A stretch of DNA of 8,654 nucleotides, taken from contig JBMNNN010000085.1 of NCBI GenBank assembly GCA_050942555.1, positions 1 to 8,654 of the forward strand, written 5' to 3'. The notes below the pieces were generated by a model, which saw nothing but the letters and a program-made list of their open reading frames with translations, did no database searches and was not told the origin of the DNA. How positions within the stretch are numbered: the first letter of the stretch is position 1; each line of letters begins with the position of its first letter. Below, piece after piece: positions 1-7,129 of this stretch. The DNA is from JAAYXU01 sp050942555 (GTDB lineage Bacteria; Bacillota; Clostridia; Christensenellales; UMGS416). The translations under genes and the position numbers were made by a program.

Positions 1-353
1 TCATATTTTATATGCGTATTCGCGAGCGTCCCCCGGCACCGGACCATCGCGACCAGAGGCTCCACGTCGTCGCACGCAACGCCCATGATGGACGCGATCC
101 TCTGCGCCCCGTCGGCGGAATTGACCGAACAACCGTTGACCGGCGCGTCCCCCGATACGATCGCCTCGGCGAACGCGTTGCAGCCCGCGTACCCGCAGCC
201 GCCGCAGTTGGCGCCGGGCAGGTTCTCGCGAACCTGTATGACGCGGCTGTCGGCCGTGACCCCGAAAAATCTGGAGGCGACGGCCAGCAGCGCGCCGAAA
301 ACGAGGCCCAGCGCGCCCAGCACCGCGGCGGATCCGATGATGATTTCGTTCAC
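1..353 (-). CDS. rnfB: Rnf complex iron-sulfur subunit RnfB, N-terminal part (runs off the left edge)
   Basis: RnfB is the membrane-anchored ferredoxin-like subunit of the Rnf complex. It takes electrons from reduced ferredoxin on the cytoplasmic side. About 117 codons are visible. Residues 4-27 form one hydrophobic helix. After it, around residue 49, comes the signature cluster motif C-x2-C-x4-C-x16-C (starting NCGGCGYAGC), the 4Fe-4S site of the RnfB/RsxB N-terminal domain. A further Cys in VRCRGT fits the family. The C-terminal ferredoxin-like domains lie beyond the window. I chose a GTG start at 351-353: GGGAGG sits 7 nt upstream at 361-366, directly after the rnfA stop, and no ATG occurs before the conserved motif. 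rnfB is the last visible gene of the operon, 13 nt after rnfA. The identification is firm; only the start codon is inferred. Confidence 0.93.
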   Translation of the reverse strand, partial: MNEIIIGSAAVLGALGLVFGALLAVASRFFGVTADSRVIQVRENLPGANCGGCGYAGCNAFAEAIVSGDAPVNGCSVNSADGAQRIASIMGVACDDVEPLVAMVRCRGTLANTHIKY

Positions 354-366
354 GCGTATTCCTCCC

Positions 367-978
367 TTACCGGATCAGTCCCTGGAAGCCCAGGAACGCG
401 ATGGCCATGAGCCCGGCCGTGATGAGCGCGATCGGGAACCCGCGGAACGGCTCCGCGATATCCGCGTATTCCTGCCGCTCCCGGATGCCCGCGAAGAGCA
501 CGATGGCCAGCGCGAATCCCACCGCGCCCCCGATGCCATTAAAGAGGGTTTCCAGCAGATTGTAGCCCTCGTTGATATTGATGATCGCAACGCCCAGCAC
601 TGCGCAGTTGGTGGTGATGAGGGGCAGATAGACGCCCAGCGCCGAGTAGAGCGCGGGCGCGCTTTTCTGTATCACCATTTCGACGAACTGCACCAGCGCG
701 GCGATGACCAGTATGAACGCGATGGTCTGCAGGAAGCGCAGATCCGGTATGCCCAGCGCGGCGAGCCAGTCGGCCTCCAGCAGATAGTACTGTACGAGCC
801 ATGTGATGACCGAGGCCATCGCCATCACGAATATGACGGCCAGGCCCATACCCAGAGCGGTATCCACCTTCTTGGATACGCCCAGGAAGGGGCAGCACCC
901 CAGATACCGCGACAGCACGAAGTTATTGACAAGCGCGGAGCTCAGCACGATGAGCAGCAGCGATTTGAAAGTATCCAT
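367..978 (-). CDS. rnfA: Rnf complex membrane subunit RnfA
   Basis: This is a 203-residue integral membrane protein of the RnfA/NqrE family, full length for the family, with about six hydrophobic helices. In the family it pairs with RnfE, and conserved intramembrane cysteines of the two subunits hold an iron-sulfur centre that carries electrons across the membrane. Visible landmarks are NNFVLSRYLG (18-27), CCPFLGVSKK (28-37) and LITTNCAV (120-127) with the second conserved Cys at 125. The first motif reads GCCPFLG where many relatives read GICPFLG, so there is an extra Cys at 28 beside the conserved Cys29. The ATG at 976-978 follows a perfect AGGAGG. The gene begins 10 nt after the rnfE stop, and its ribosome binding site abuts that stop, suggesting coupled translation. 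RnfA and RnfE are paralogues; the LSRYLG motif and the operon position decide this one as RnfA. Confidence 0.96.
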   Translation of the reverse strand: MDTFKSLLLIVLSSALVNNFVLSRYLGCCPFLGVSKKVDTALGMGLAVIFVMAMASVITWLVQYYLLEADWLAALGIPDLRFLQTIAFILVIAALVQFVEMVIQKSAPALYSALGVYLPLITTNCAVLGVAIININEGYNLLETLFNGIGGAVGFALAIVLFAGIRERQEYADIAEPFRGFPIALITAGLMAIAFLGFQGLIR

Positions 979-988
979 CGGTTACCTC

Positions 989-1582
989 CTACGCCTTTTT
1001 CTCGCCCAGCTTGTTGATGAGGGCCAGCAGCAGTCCCAGCAGCATGAATCCGCCCGGCGCCATCGCCATGATGAGGGCCGGCTCGAAGCCCGCGCCCATG
1101 ATCTGAAGGCCGAATATCGTCCCGTTGCCGAGCAGCTCGCGGATCGCACCCAGCGTCGTCAGCGACAGCGTAAAGCCCAGGCCCATACCCAGCCCGTCGG
1201 TCAGCGACTCGATCACCGAGTGCTTGCTGGCGAACGCCTCGGCCCGCGCCAGGATGATGCAGTTGACGACGATGAGCGGTATGAATATACCCAGCGCGCT
1301 ATAGAGGTCGGGCAGGAACGCCTCCATCAGGAGCTGCACCATCGTGACGAACGTCGCGATGATCACGACGTAGGCCGGGATGCGCACTTTCTCGGGAATG
1401 AAGCTCTTAAGAAGCGATATCGCGAAATTCGAGCCCATCAGCACGAACGTAGTGGCCAGCCCCATGCCGATTCCGTTGATGGCGACGGTGGTGACGGCCA
1501 GCGTCGGGCACATGCCCAGCACCAGACGGAACGTGGGGTTCTCGGTCAGTATTCCGTTTTTCAGTATCGGCGCCAGTTTCAT
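989..1582 (-). CDS. rnfE: Rnf complex membrane subunit RnfE
   Basis: RnfE (RnfE/NqrD family) is the membrane partner of RnfA. It has 197 residues from the chosen start and about six hydrophobic segments. Family landmarks are ENPTFRLVLGMCPTLAVTT (14-32) with conserved Cys25, and IPLIVVNC (101-108) with conserved Cys108, the two Cys expected to share the intramembrane iron-sulfur centre with RnfA. It ends in a short basic tail, GEKKA. An in-frame ATG twelve codons upstream (1618) would add an unrelated, Cys- and Trp-containing leader overlapping rnfG. I reject it because the ATG at 1580-1582 has AGGAGGG at 1590-1596 with 7-nt spacing and starts with the family's usual MKLAPILKNG-like sequence. 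Only 1 nt separates it from the rnfG stop, so translation is probably coupled. Confidence 0.95.
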   Translation of the reverse strand: MKLAPILKNGILTENPTFRLVLGMCPTLAVTTVAINGIGMGLATTFVLMGSNFAISLLKSFIPEKVRIPAYVVIIATFVTMVQLLMEAFLPDLYSALGIFIPLIVVNCIILARAEAFASKHSVIESLTDGLGMGLGFTLSLTTLGAIRELLGNGTIFGLQIMGAGFEPALIMAMAPGGFMLLGLLLALINKLGEKKA

Positions 1583-1583
1583 G

Positions 1584-2165
1584 CTATTTCCCTCCTGCCT
1601 CCAGCAGCCTGGTTGCAAACTCGACGGCCAGATTCGCCGCGTCAGTCACGCCCTTACTCGTGATGGTCGCGCCGGTGATGGCGCTGATTTCGTTTTCCGA
1701 TGCCTGGTCGCTCTTGACGACCGCAAGCGGCGCCCGCCTGCCCGCGAACTGCTCCTTAAACGCGGCATCGCGCGCCTTTGCGCCAAGCCCCGGCGTCTCG
1801 CTGTGCGCCCCCACCTCGAGGCCCACGATACAGCCCTCGGGGTCGACGCCCACGGTGAGCGCAATGTCGCCGCCGTATCCTGAGGCGGCGACCGATACGA
1901 CGCAGCCCGCGATCTGACCGCTTTCCATGGCGTAATAGGCGTCGGTCACGGCGGCGAAGCGCTCGTCCGCGGCCCTGACGGCTTCGACTCCGGTCGCCTG
2001 CTCGAACACGGCTTCCCCGAAGATCGCCTTCCGCGCCGCTTCGGCTTTTAAAATGTTCTGCTGCCGGATGGGCTCCTCGGTTATCGCGTATGTCGCGCCC
2101 AGCGCGAGGCCCGCAGCCAGCGTGATGATCAGCAGCTTCAGGCTGAGAACCAGCATGTTACGCAT
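1584..2165 (-). CDS. rnfG: Rnf complex FMN-binding subunit RnfG
   Basis: RnfG carries a covalently bound FMN on the outer face of the membrane and takes part in the transmembrane electron path. The 193-residue protein has an N-terminal membrane anchor at about residues 5-28. An extracytoplasmic FMN-binding domain follows. The motif HSETPGLGAK (121-130) is typical of the RnfG/NqrC family. ITGATITS (163-170) is the flavinylation motif; Thr167 is the expected attachment residue, by family knowledge. Attachment would need an ApbE flavin transferase, which is not in this window. The start at 2163-2165 overlaps the end of rnfD by 8 nt and has GGGAGGTG about 7 nt upstream. An ATG three codons later is possible but less well placed. 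Confidence 0.95.
   Translation of the reverse strand: MRNMLVLSLKLLIITLAAGLALGATYAITEEPIRQQNILKAEAARKAIFGEAVFEQATGVEAVRAADERFAAVTDAYYAMESGQIAGCVVSVAASGYGGDIALTVGVDPEGCIVGLEVGAHSETPGLGAKARDAAFKEQFAGRRAPLAVVKSDQASENEISAITGATITSKGVTDAANLAVEFATRLLEAGGK
1590..1596 (-). promoter_or_regulatory. ribosome binding site of rnfE
   Basis: AGGAGGG on the minus strand, 7 nt before the ATG at 1580-1582. It lies inside the last codons of rnfG and decides the rnfE start against the upstream in-frame ATG at 1618. Confidence 0.8.
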
Positions 2166-3114
2166 GCCGCCGCACCTCCCCGAATACCCTTGGCTTCGTG
2201 AACCGCTCGATGAGCGGCGTCGCGACGTTAAACAGCAGGATCGAGTAGGACACTCCCTCCGGGTATCCGCCCAGAAGCCGGATGAGCGATGTCATAACGC
2301 CGCAGCCCACGCCCATAATGACCTGGCCCCACGGCGTCATCGGAGAGGTGACGTAGTCTGTGGCCATGAAGAACGCGCCCAGCATGAGCCCGCCGCCCAG
2401 CACATGGTAGAGCGACAGCGTCGCGTCGAAGCCGCCCATCACGAGCGTCGTGACAAATACCGTGCCGATGTATGTGACCGGGATCCGCCAGGATATGACG
2501 CGCCGGAGTATCAGATACAGCCCGCCCGCGATCAGCGCGAGCGCCGAGGTCTCCCCGATGCACCCGCCCGTGCTGCCCAGGAAAAGGTCGAGAAGCCGCG
2601 GCAGCTCAGCCATCTGGCCCGCCTTTATGAGCGCCAGCGGCGTGGCGCCGCTGACCGCGTCCGCGGCGCCCCAGAATGTGGGCGACACGAACGCGTCGCC
2701 CGTCATGCGCACGGGCCAGCTGGCCACCAGCAGCGCGCGCGCGGCCAGCGCGGGGTTCATGAAGTTGAATCCCAGCCCGCCAAACGCCTGCTTGACGACC
2801 GCTATCGCGAACGCCGATCCGACGACGGGCATCCACCAGGGCGCGGTGGGGGGGAGATTGAGCGCCAGCAGCAAGCCGGTGACCGCGGCCGAATAATCGC
2901 CGACGGTGACCGGGCGGCGCGCCATCTTCTGGAGTATGTACTCGGTCAATACGGCGGTCGCGGCGCCCAGGCATATAAGCAGGATCGCGCGCGGACCGAA
3001 GAATACGATGCCCGCCACGGCGGCAGGCGTCATCGCCACGAGCACCTCGAGCATGAGGTTGCGCGCGCTTACGGGCGTAAACACGTGGGGCGACGATGAA
3101 ACATGCAGCGTCAT
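2158..3114 (-). CDS. rnfD: Rnf complex membrane flavoprotein RnfD
   Basis: RnfD (RnfD/NqrB family) is a polytopic membrane subunit of 318 residues with a covalent FMN and about eight to ten hydrophobic segments. N-terminal SSPHVFTPVS and GDYSAAVTGLLLALNLPP (about 72-89) are family hallmarks. SGATPL at 155-160 is the flavinylation motif, with Thr158 as the expected FMN attachment residue. GYPEGVSYSILLFN near the C-terminus is the other strongly conserved block. I start at the ATG 3112-3114. An in-frame TTG at 3132 would extend it by six residues but is poorly spaced for translation, whereas AGGAG at 3122-3126 fits the ATG. rnfD follows the rnfC stop by 19 nt and overlaps rnfG by 8 nt. By homology this subunit is thought to help form the ion path. 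Confidence 0.95.
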   Translation of the reverse strand: MTLHVSSSPHVFTPVSARNLMLEVLVAMTPAAVAGIVFFGPRAILLICLGAATAVLTEYILQKMARRPVTVGDYSAAVTGLLLALNLPPTAPWWMPVVGSAFAIAVVKQAFGGLGFNFMNPALAARALLVASWPVRMTGDAFVSPTFWGAADAVSGATPLALIKAGQMAELPRLLDLFLGSTGGCIGETSALALIAGGLYLILRRVISWRIPVTYIGTVFVTTLVMGGFDATLSLYHVLGGGLMLGAFFMATDYVTSPMTPWGQVIMGVGCGVMTSLIRLLGGYPEGVSYSILLFNVATPLIERFTKPRVFGEVRRHA

Positions 3115-3120
3115 GTCAGC

Positions 3121-3129
3121 ACTCCTCTC
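3121..3129 (-). promoter_or_regulatory. ribosome binding site of rnfD
   Basis: GAGAGGAGT on the minus strand in the short rnfC-rnfD gap, about 7 nt before the ATG at 3112-3114. It overlaps the alternative in-frame TTG region and so argues that the ATG is the true start. Confidence 0.7.
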
Positions 3130-3133
3130 CAAC

Positions 3134-4453
3134 CTATTTGCGGGCCTTGCTGCGAATCTGGCTCTTTGCCAGACGGATCGACTGCAGCAGATAGCGGTGA
3201 GCCGGACAAATGTAGGAACAGCTGCCGCATTCGATGCAGTCCATCGCGTGAAGCCGCTGGGCCAAATCGAACTCGCCCCGGTCGGCGGTCTGCGCGATGT
3301 GAAGGGGCATAAGGCCGATCGGACAGACCGCGACGCACCGGCCGCACCGCAGGCAGTTGGCGGGCGCGGGCCGCGCGGCCGCCTTTGCCGACAGGAGCAG
3401 TATCCCCGACGTACCGGCGTGTACCGGCGCTTTGCCGTCGGGCAGCGCGATGCCCATCATCGGGCCGCCGGCGATCAGCTTGGCCGCCTGCATGGCGCCC
3501 CCGCATGCGGCGATGCAGTCGTCGAACGACGTGCCGATGCGCACCCTGAGGTTGGCCGGCTCGCGCACCGCGTCGCCCGACACCGTGACGACGCGCGTCA
3601 GCGTGGGCATGCCGGTATCGATCGCGTCGGCCAGAGCGGCCGCCGTACCCACGTTCATGACCACGACGCCCACGGCCGACGGCAGGCCTCCCGTCGGAAC
3701 CTTCCTGCGGGTAGTGGCCCATATGAGCTGCTTTTCGGCCCCCTGCGGGTACTTGACCCTGAGGGGAGAGACGGTTATGCTGTTGCGGCCCGAAGCGGCG
3801 TCCCGCATCGCGCGTATCGCGTCGCGCTTGTTAAGCTCTATGCCGACGATGACGCGGCGGATGCCGGGCAGCACGCGCGCGACGATATCGGCGCCCCGGA
3901 GTATCCGGGCGGGTTGCTCCAGCATTAGCCGGTGGTCCGCCGTCAGATAGGGCTCGCATTCGGCGCCGTTTAGTATCAGCGTGTCGATCACCGCGTCTTT
4001 GGGAGGCATCAGCTTTACGTGGGTCGGGAACGTCGCCCCGCCCATGCCGACGATGCCCAGCTCCCGGACAGCCGCGACGATTTCCCCGGCGGAAGCGTCG
4101 GCACCAAGAAGCTTCGCCGTATCGACAGGCGTATACTGCCCGTCGTTTTCGATCACGACCGCCAGCACGTGCCCGCCGCCAGGGTGCGGGCGGGGCTCCA
4201 CCGTGCGCACCGTGCCCGACACGGTCGCGTGCACCGCAGCGCTTATGAAGCCCGAAGGCTCTCCGATTTTCTGGCCCATCGCGACCCGGTCGCCCTTCGC
4301 GACAAGCGGCGTCGCAGGAGCGCCGGCGCCCCGCACCATCGGGTATACGAGCAGAGCCGGGATGTCCATGTCCCGGATCGGCAGATTCTGTGTGAGCCGC
4401 TTTCCCGCGCCGGCGGCGTGAAGCGGATGAACGCCGCCTCTGAAAGAATGCAT
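3134..4453 (-). CDS. rnfC: Rnf complex NADH-side subunit RnfC
   Basis: RnfC is the cytoplasmic subunit that reduces NAD+ using electrons delivered by RnfB. The protein has 439 residues, the compact length usual in clostridia, without the long repetitive C-terminal tail of proteobacterial RnfC. In order: the N-terminal FRGGVHP motif (4-10); a barrel-sandwich domain (about 30-105); the glycine-rich GMGGATFPT (136-144) and LNGAECEPYLTADHRLM (161-177) motifs of the flavin/NAD-binding SLBB-type fold; then two 4Fe-4S sites, C367-x2-C370-x2-C373-x3-C377-P and C406-x2-C409-x2-C412-x3-C416-P. The tail is basic (SKARK). The ATG at 4451-4453 has AGGTGA 7 nt upstream. It is the first gene of the rnfCDGEAB operon and lies behind its own promoter. 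All key cysteines are present. Confidence 0.97.
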   Translation of the reverse strand: MHSFRGGVHPLHAAGAGKRLTQNLPIRDMDIPALLVYPMVRGAGAPATPLVAKGDRVAMGQKIGEPSGFISAAVHATVSGTVRTVEPRPHPGGGHVLAVVIENDGQYTPVDTAKLLGADASAGEIVAAVRELGIVGMGGATFPTHVKLMPPKDAVIDTLILNGAECEPYLTADHRLMLEQPARILRGADIVARVLPGIRRVIVGIELNKRDAIRAMRDAASGRNSITVSPLRVKYPQGAEKQLIWATTRRKVPTGGLPSAVGVVVMNVGTAAALADAIDTGMPTLTRVVTVSGDAVREPANLRVRIGTSFDDCIAACGGAMQAAKLIAGGPMMGIALPDGKAPVHAGTSGILLLSAKAAARPAPANCLRCGRCVAVCPIGLMPLHIAQTADRGEFDLAQRLHAMDCIECGSCSYICPAHRYLLQSIRLAKSQIRSKARK

Positions 4454-4504
4454 TCCAAAATCACCTGATTTCCGTCATCGTTCTGTCAATTACGCATCCT
4501 TTGC

Positions 4505-4513
4505 ATTATATCA
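4505..4513 (-). promoter_or_regulatory. probable extended -10 promoter of the rnf operon
   Basis: The minus strand reads TGATATAAT, a perfect TATAAT with the TGn extension, about 50 nt before the rnfC ATG. The -35 region (ACTCTT at 17 nt) is a poor match, as is common with extended -10 promoters. It lies downstream of the importer operon's terminator, so rnf seems to be an independent unit. No convincing Rex operator (TTGTGAAnnnnnnTTCACAA) is visible. Confidence 0.6.
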
Positions 4514-4589
4514 TAAAAGGCTCGGTAAGAGTAGGTTTAGACACGATAATACTGCATAGCAACATTGCCCATACAATAGTAAAGCATGG

Positions 4590-4613
4590 AAAAAAGCCGC
4601 CTTAATCGGCGAC
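4590..4613 (-). terminator. intrinsic terminator after the solute-binding protein gene
   Basis: On the minus strand GTCGCC-GATTAA-GGCGGC forms a 6-bp stem (one G-U pair) with a 6-nt loop, followed directly by six T. It lies about 75 nt after the binding-protein stop and separates the importer operon from rnf. Confidence 0.85.
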
Positions 4614-4633
4614 TTCTTTCTGGTGACAGAGGT

Positions 4634-4666
4634 GCCAAAGTCATTGGCGGATCCGTTAAGCGGATC
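4634..4666 (-). other. two extra hairpins in the 3' untranslated region of the importer operon
   Basis: Between the binding-protein stop and the terminator are two more inverted repeats. At 4634-4648, GCCAA and TTGGC enclose a 5-nt loop. At 4650-4666, GATCCG and CGGATC enclose a 5-nt loop with perfect 6-bp pairing. Neither has a T-tract, so they are not terminators. Protection of the 3' end from exonucleases is a plausible role. Confidence 0.55.
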
Positions 4667-4687
4667 GACGCCGGCTTAGAGCAACTG

Positions 4688-6205
4688 TTACTTCATCGTC
4701 TCGTCGTACCAGGTCTGAATCGCGGCGTTGGCCTCCTCCGCGCCCAGCTCCTTGTAGCGGGTGATGAACTCGTCAAATTTGCTCATATCGTATTTGCCGG
4801 TCACGATGTTGAGGAAATATTCGTTCCACAAATCGCTGCGGTCGGTCTTGTTGGCCTCCACCGCGTCCAGCAGAGGGATATAGGCCAACAGGTTCCGGTT
4901 GCGCGCGCCCGGCTCAAATGCCGAGTACGCGTCCCAGAATCCCTTTGTCTTGCAGCGGTTCAGGAAGTCTTCCGGTTCGGTCCAGTAGGCGATATAGTAT
5001 ACGTTATACCCGAACTCCTTGGCCGCGCGCTCGTTGGGGACATACATACCGTTCTCATAGGTGTTGAACTCGCCCTCGGGCCCGTAGTTCATCATGATGC
5101 GTACTTCCTCGTCGGTCAGCTTGTTGACGAAGTCCACGCAGTAGTCGACCTTGTCCTTGCTGTGGATGGGCACCGCCAGATAGCAGTAGGGCGTGTAGGA
5201 ATACGGGTAGCCCCATTCGCCGTTCTCGCCCACAGGCCCCTCGGTGATGTAGTCGATGCGGGCTTCGGAGTCCTTTTCGGCGAGCGCTTTGACAATGTCG
5301 CGAGGAGCGGACCATCCCAGGCAGGTCATGAAGCCCAGCCCGCCCGCCATTTTCTCGGTCATGTTGGCGGTCTTGTTGACCGGATACTCGGGGTCGATGA
5401 TCTTCTCGGCGTACAGCATACGGCAGAACTCGACATATTTGCGCATGCCTTCCTGGAGGAACACGTCCTGATAGACGCCGTTCTCGTCCACATCGCTGGC
5501 GGCCACACCAAACGCGCCGCGGAAGCCCTCCAGGCCGGCCTCCACGCCGCTGGCCCCGTAGGCCACGAACGGGATCGTGTTTTCGCCGCCAGGTTTCTCA
5601 TCCCGGACCTTCCGGAGCACCTCGACGAACTCGTCGAGCGTGCGCGGCACTTCCAGACCGAGTTTATCCAGCCAGTCCCCGCGGTACATGATTCCGTTGC
5701 CCGATATGTACTGGGTCGGGACCGTGATCGCGTACTTTTTCCCGTCGAAAGTAGCGGTCAGCCACGTATCCTCGTCCACCTTGGCCATGATATCAGGCCC
5801 GTATTTTTCGAGGCTTTCGTCCAGCGGGGTCAGCAGATCCTGATCGACGTAGGAGAGGAATTCGGCTTTGACGGGGCGGATCATGTCGGGCGATGTGCCC
5901 GATGTCATCATCGCGCTCATCCACTCGACCGCTCCCTCCCGCGGTGAGATGATCCACTCGAGATCGTAGCCGGTGACTTCCCGCAGGAAGTTAATGATGA
6001 GATTGTTGTTTTCGTCCATCCCTTCGGGGAACTGCTCCACGTTGGAGCTGGTCTGTATGACCAGCTTAACGCCCTTGGTGTCGAGAGTTGATCCGCTGGG
6101 CGCTTTCGTGCCGGTGCCGCCCGTTGTCTGCTTGCACGCTCCCAGCGTCATCGCCATGAGTATGGCGATGGCAGCCGCCATGATTCGGAACCACTTTGTC
6201 TTCAT
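4688..6205 (-). CDS. extracellular solute-binding lipoprotein of a carbohydrate ABC importer (LplA-like)
   Basis: This 505-residue protein is the outer-surface, substrate-capturing part of the importer. It begins with a lipoprotein signal peptide: basic MKTKWFR, a hydrophobic stretch at about 8-20, and lipobox LGAC with the lipidated Cys at 24. A Gly/Thr/Ser-rich linker follows. The mature part resembles the large (about 500-residue) binding proteins found with LplB/LplC permeases. These bind oligosaccharides in family members that have been studied. Visible features include the SGTSPDM region about 100 residues in, GIMYRGDWLDKLGLEVPRTLDEF in the middle (a common pattern in this group), and an aromatic-rich second lobe suited to sugar stacking. 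The ATG at 6203-6205 has AAAGGAGG 9 nt upstream, the strongest site in the operon. The gene lies 45 nt after the LplC-like permease. The substrate cannot be told from sequence. Confidence 0.9.
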   Translation of the reverse strand: MKTKWFRIMAAAIAILMAMTLGACKQTTGGTGTKAPSGSTLDTKGVKLVIQTSSNVEQFPEGMDENNNLIINFLREVTGYDLEWIISPREGAVEWMSAMMTSGTSPDMIRPVKAEFLSYVDQDLLTPLDESLEKYGPDIMAKVDEDTWLTATFDGKKYAITVPTQYISGNGIMYRGDWLDKLGLEVPRTLDEFVEVLRKVRDEKPGGENTIPFVAYGASGVEAGLEGFRGAFGVAASDVDENGVYQDVFLQEGMRKYVEFCRMLYAEKIIDPEYPVNKTANMTEKMAGGLGFMTCLGWSAPRDIVKALAEKDSEARIDYITEGPVGENGEWGYPYSYTPYCYLAVPIHSKDKVDYCVDFVNKLTDEEVRIMMNYGPEGEFNTYENGMYVPNERAAKEFGYNVYYIAYWTEPEDFLNRCKTKGFWDAYSAFEPGARNRNLLAYIPLLDAVEANKTDRSDLWNEYFLNIVTGKYDMSKFDEFITRYKELGAEEANAAIQTWYDETMK

Positions 6206-6228
6206 CGCTTCGTTCCTCCTTTATATTG

Positions 6229-6243
6229 TCCGGGGAGCCCGGA
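6229..6243 (-). other. intercistronic hairpin upstream of the binding-protein gene
   Basis: TCCGGG and CCCGGA enclose a 3-nt loop (CTC on the minus strand), a perfect 6-bp GC-rich stem. It lies between the LplC-like permease stop (6251) and the binding-protein ribosome binding site. The following bases are CAATATAA with no T-tract, so it is not a terminator. It could be an RNA processing or stability element that lets the binding protein be made in excess over the permeases. Confidence 0.55.
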
Positions 6244-6250
6244 TATTCGA

Positions 6251-7120
6251 CTACTCCTTGATGGAGCCCAGCATGACGCCTTTGACGAAGTACTTCTGCA
6301 GGAAAGGATAAACGAGCAGTATGGGTACGGTGGCCACGATCACGGTGGCCCCGCGGACCGATTCGCCGGCCACGTCGGCCAGCAGGTCGAGGTTGGACAT
6401 CTCGTTGTCGGACTCCATAATGATATCGCGCAGATAGACCTGCAGCGGCCTGCGCGCGCGGGTCGTGATGTATAGCAGGCCGTCAAAATAGCTGTTCCAG
6501 TAGCCCACCGCACAGAACAGCGCGATGGTCGCGATCGAGGGCATCGCCAGCGGTATCATGATCCGGAAAAGGATGCGCACGTTGGACGCCCCGTCCATAT
6601 ACGCCGATTCCTCGAGGCTGTCGGGTATCGCGATGAAATAGTTGCGCAGTATGATCATGTTGAACGCGCTGACAAGGCCTGGCACAAACAGCGCGAACAG
6701 CGTGTCGAGAAGCCCGACGCTTTTCACGACCAGATAGGTCGGTATGAGCCCCCCGCCGAAGAACATCGTCACGATATATAGGAACGATACGAAGCGGCTG
6801 GCGGGCATATCCCTGCGGGATACCGCATAGGCGACGAATATCGTAAAGAGCGAGTTGAATATCGTGCCGAAAAACGTAACGATCACCGAAGTCCGAAAGG
6901 ACGTCCAGAACTGATTGCTGTAGAATACGACGCGGTACGCATCCAGATTAAAGTCGATCGGAACGAGCGTGACGTCCCCGGCCAGTACGTAGGCCTCCCG
7001 GCTGAAGGATTTGGCAAGAAGCGTCACCAGGGGCAGCAGGCATATGAAAACGATGAATACGAGCACCGCGTGGATCGTGATCTCGTATATGATTTCTCCA
7101 AGCGTTTTCCTCTTCCACAT
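6251..7120 (-). CDS. carbohydrate ABC transporter permease, LplC/YtcP type
   Basis: This 289-residue inner-membrane protein is one of two subunits forming the importer's channel. About six transmembrane helices are apparent (roughly 15-37, 76-98, 108-130, 138-160, 186-208 and 255-275). The cytoplasmic EAA loop, the contact site for the ATPase, is at about 170-194 with E170-E171, G177 and the terminal P190. The C-terminal YFVKGVMLGSIKE block is highly typical of the LplC/YtcP subgroup. The ATG at 7118-7120 has AGGAGG 5 nt upstream, and the gene starts 9 nt after the LplB-like gene's stop. It works with the permease upstream and the binding protein downstream. No ATP-binding subunit is encoded here; these systems usually borrow a shared MsmX-type ATPase. 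Confidence 0.93.
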   Translation of the reverse strand: MWKRKTLGEIIYEITIHAVLVFIVFICLLPLVTLLAKSFSREAYVLAGDVTLVPIDFNLDAYRVVFYSNQFWTSFRTSVIVTFFGTIFNSLFTIFVAYAVSRRDMPASRFVSFLYIVTMFFGGGLIPTYLVVKSVGLLDTLFALFVPGLVSAFNMIILRNYFIAIPDSLEESAYMDGASNVRILFRIMIPLAMPSIATIALFCAVGYWNSYFDGLLYITTRARRPLQVYLRDIIMESDNEMSNLDLLADVAGESVRGATVIVATVPILLVYPFLQKYFVKGVMLGSIKE

Positions 7121-7129
7121 GGCCGCCTC

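Noticed and set aside
85..1017. Plus-strand open frame of 310 codons opposite rnfB and rnfA
   Set aside because: Antisense shadow of two conserved Rnf genes with an unstructured, charged translation.
1583..1618. Upstream ATG start for rnfE
   Set aside because: The added residues are not family-like and overlap rnfG, while the downstream ATG has a perfect ribosome binding site and a family-typical start.
2053..3099. Plus-strand open frame of 348 codons opposite rnfD
   Set aside because: Arg/His/Glu-rich, low-complexity translation typical of antisense frames in GC-rich DNA; rnfD on the minus strand is unambiguous.
3115..3132. TTG start for rnfD six codons upstream
   Set aside because: It lies within the Shine-Dalgarno region of the better ATG at 3112-3114 and has no site of its own.
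4586..5947. Long open frame on the plus strand (453 codons) opposite the binding-protein gene
   Set aside because: It is antisense to a clear lipoprotein gene, starts inside that gene's terminator, and its open length is explained by GC-biased third positions on the other strand. No domain is recognisable.
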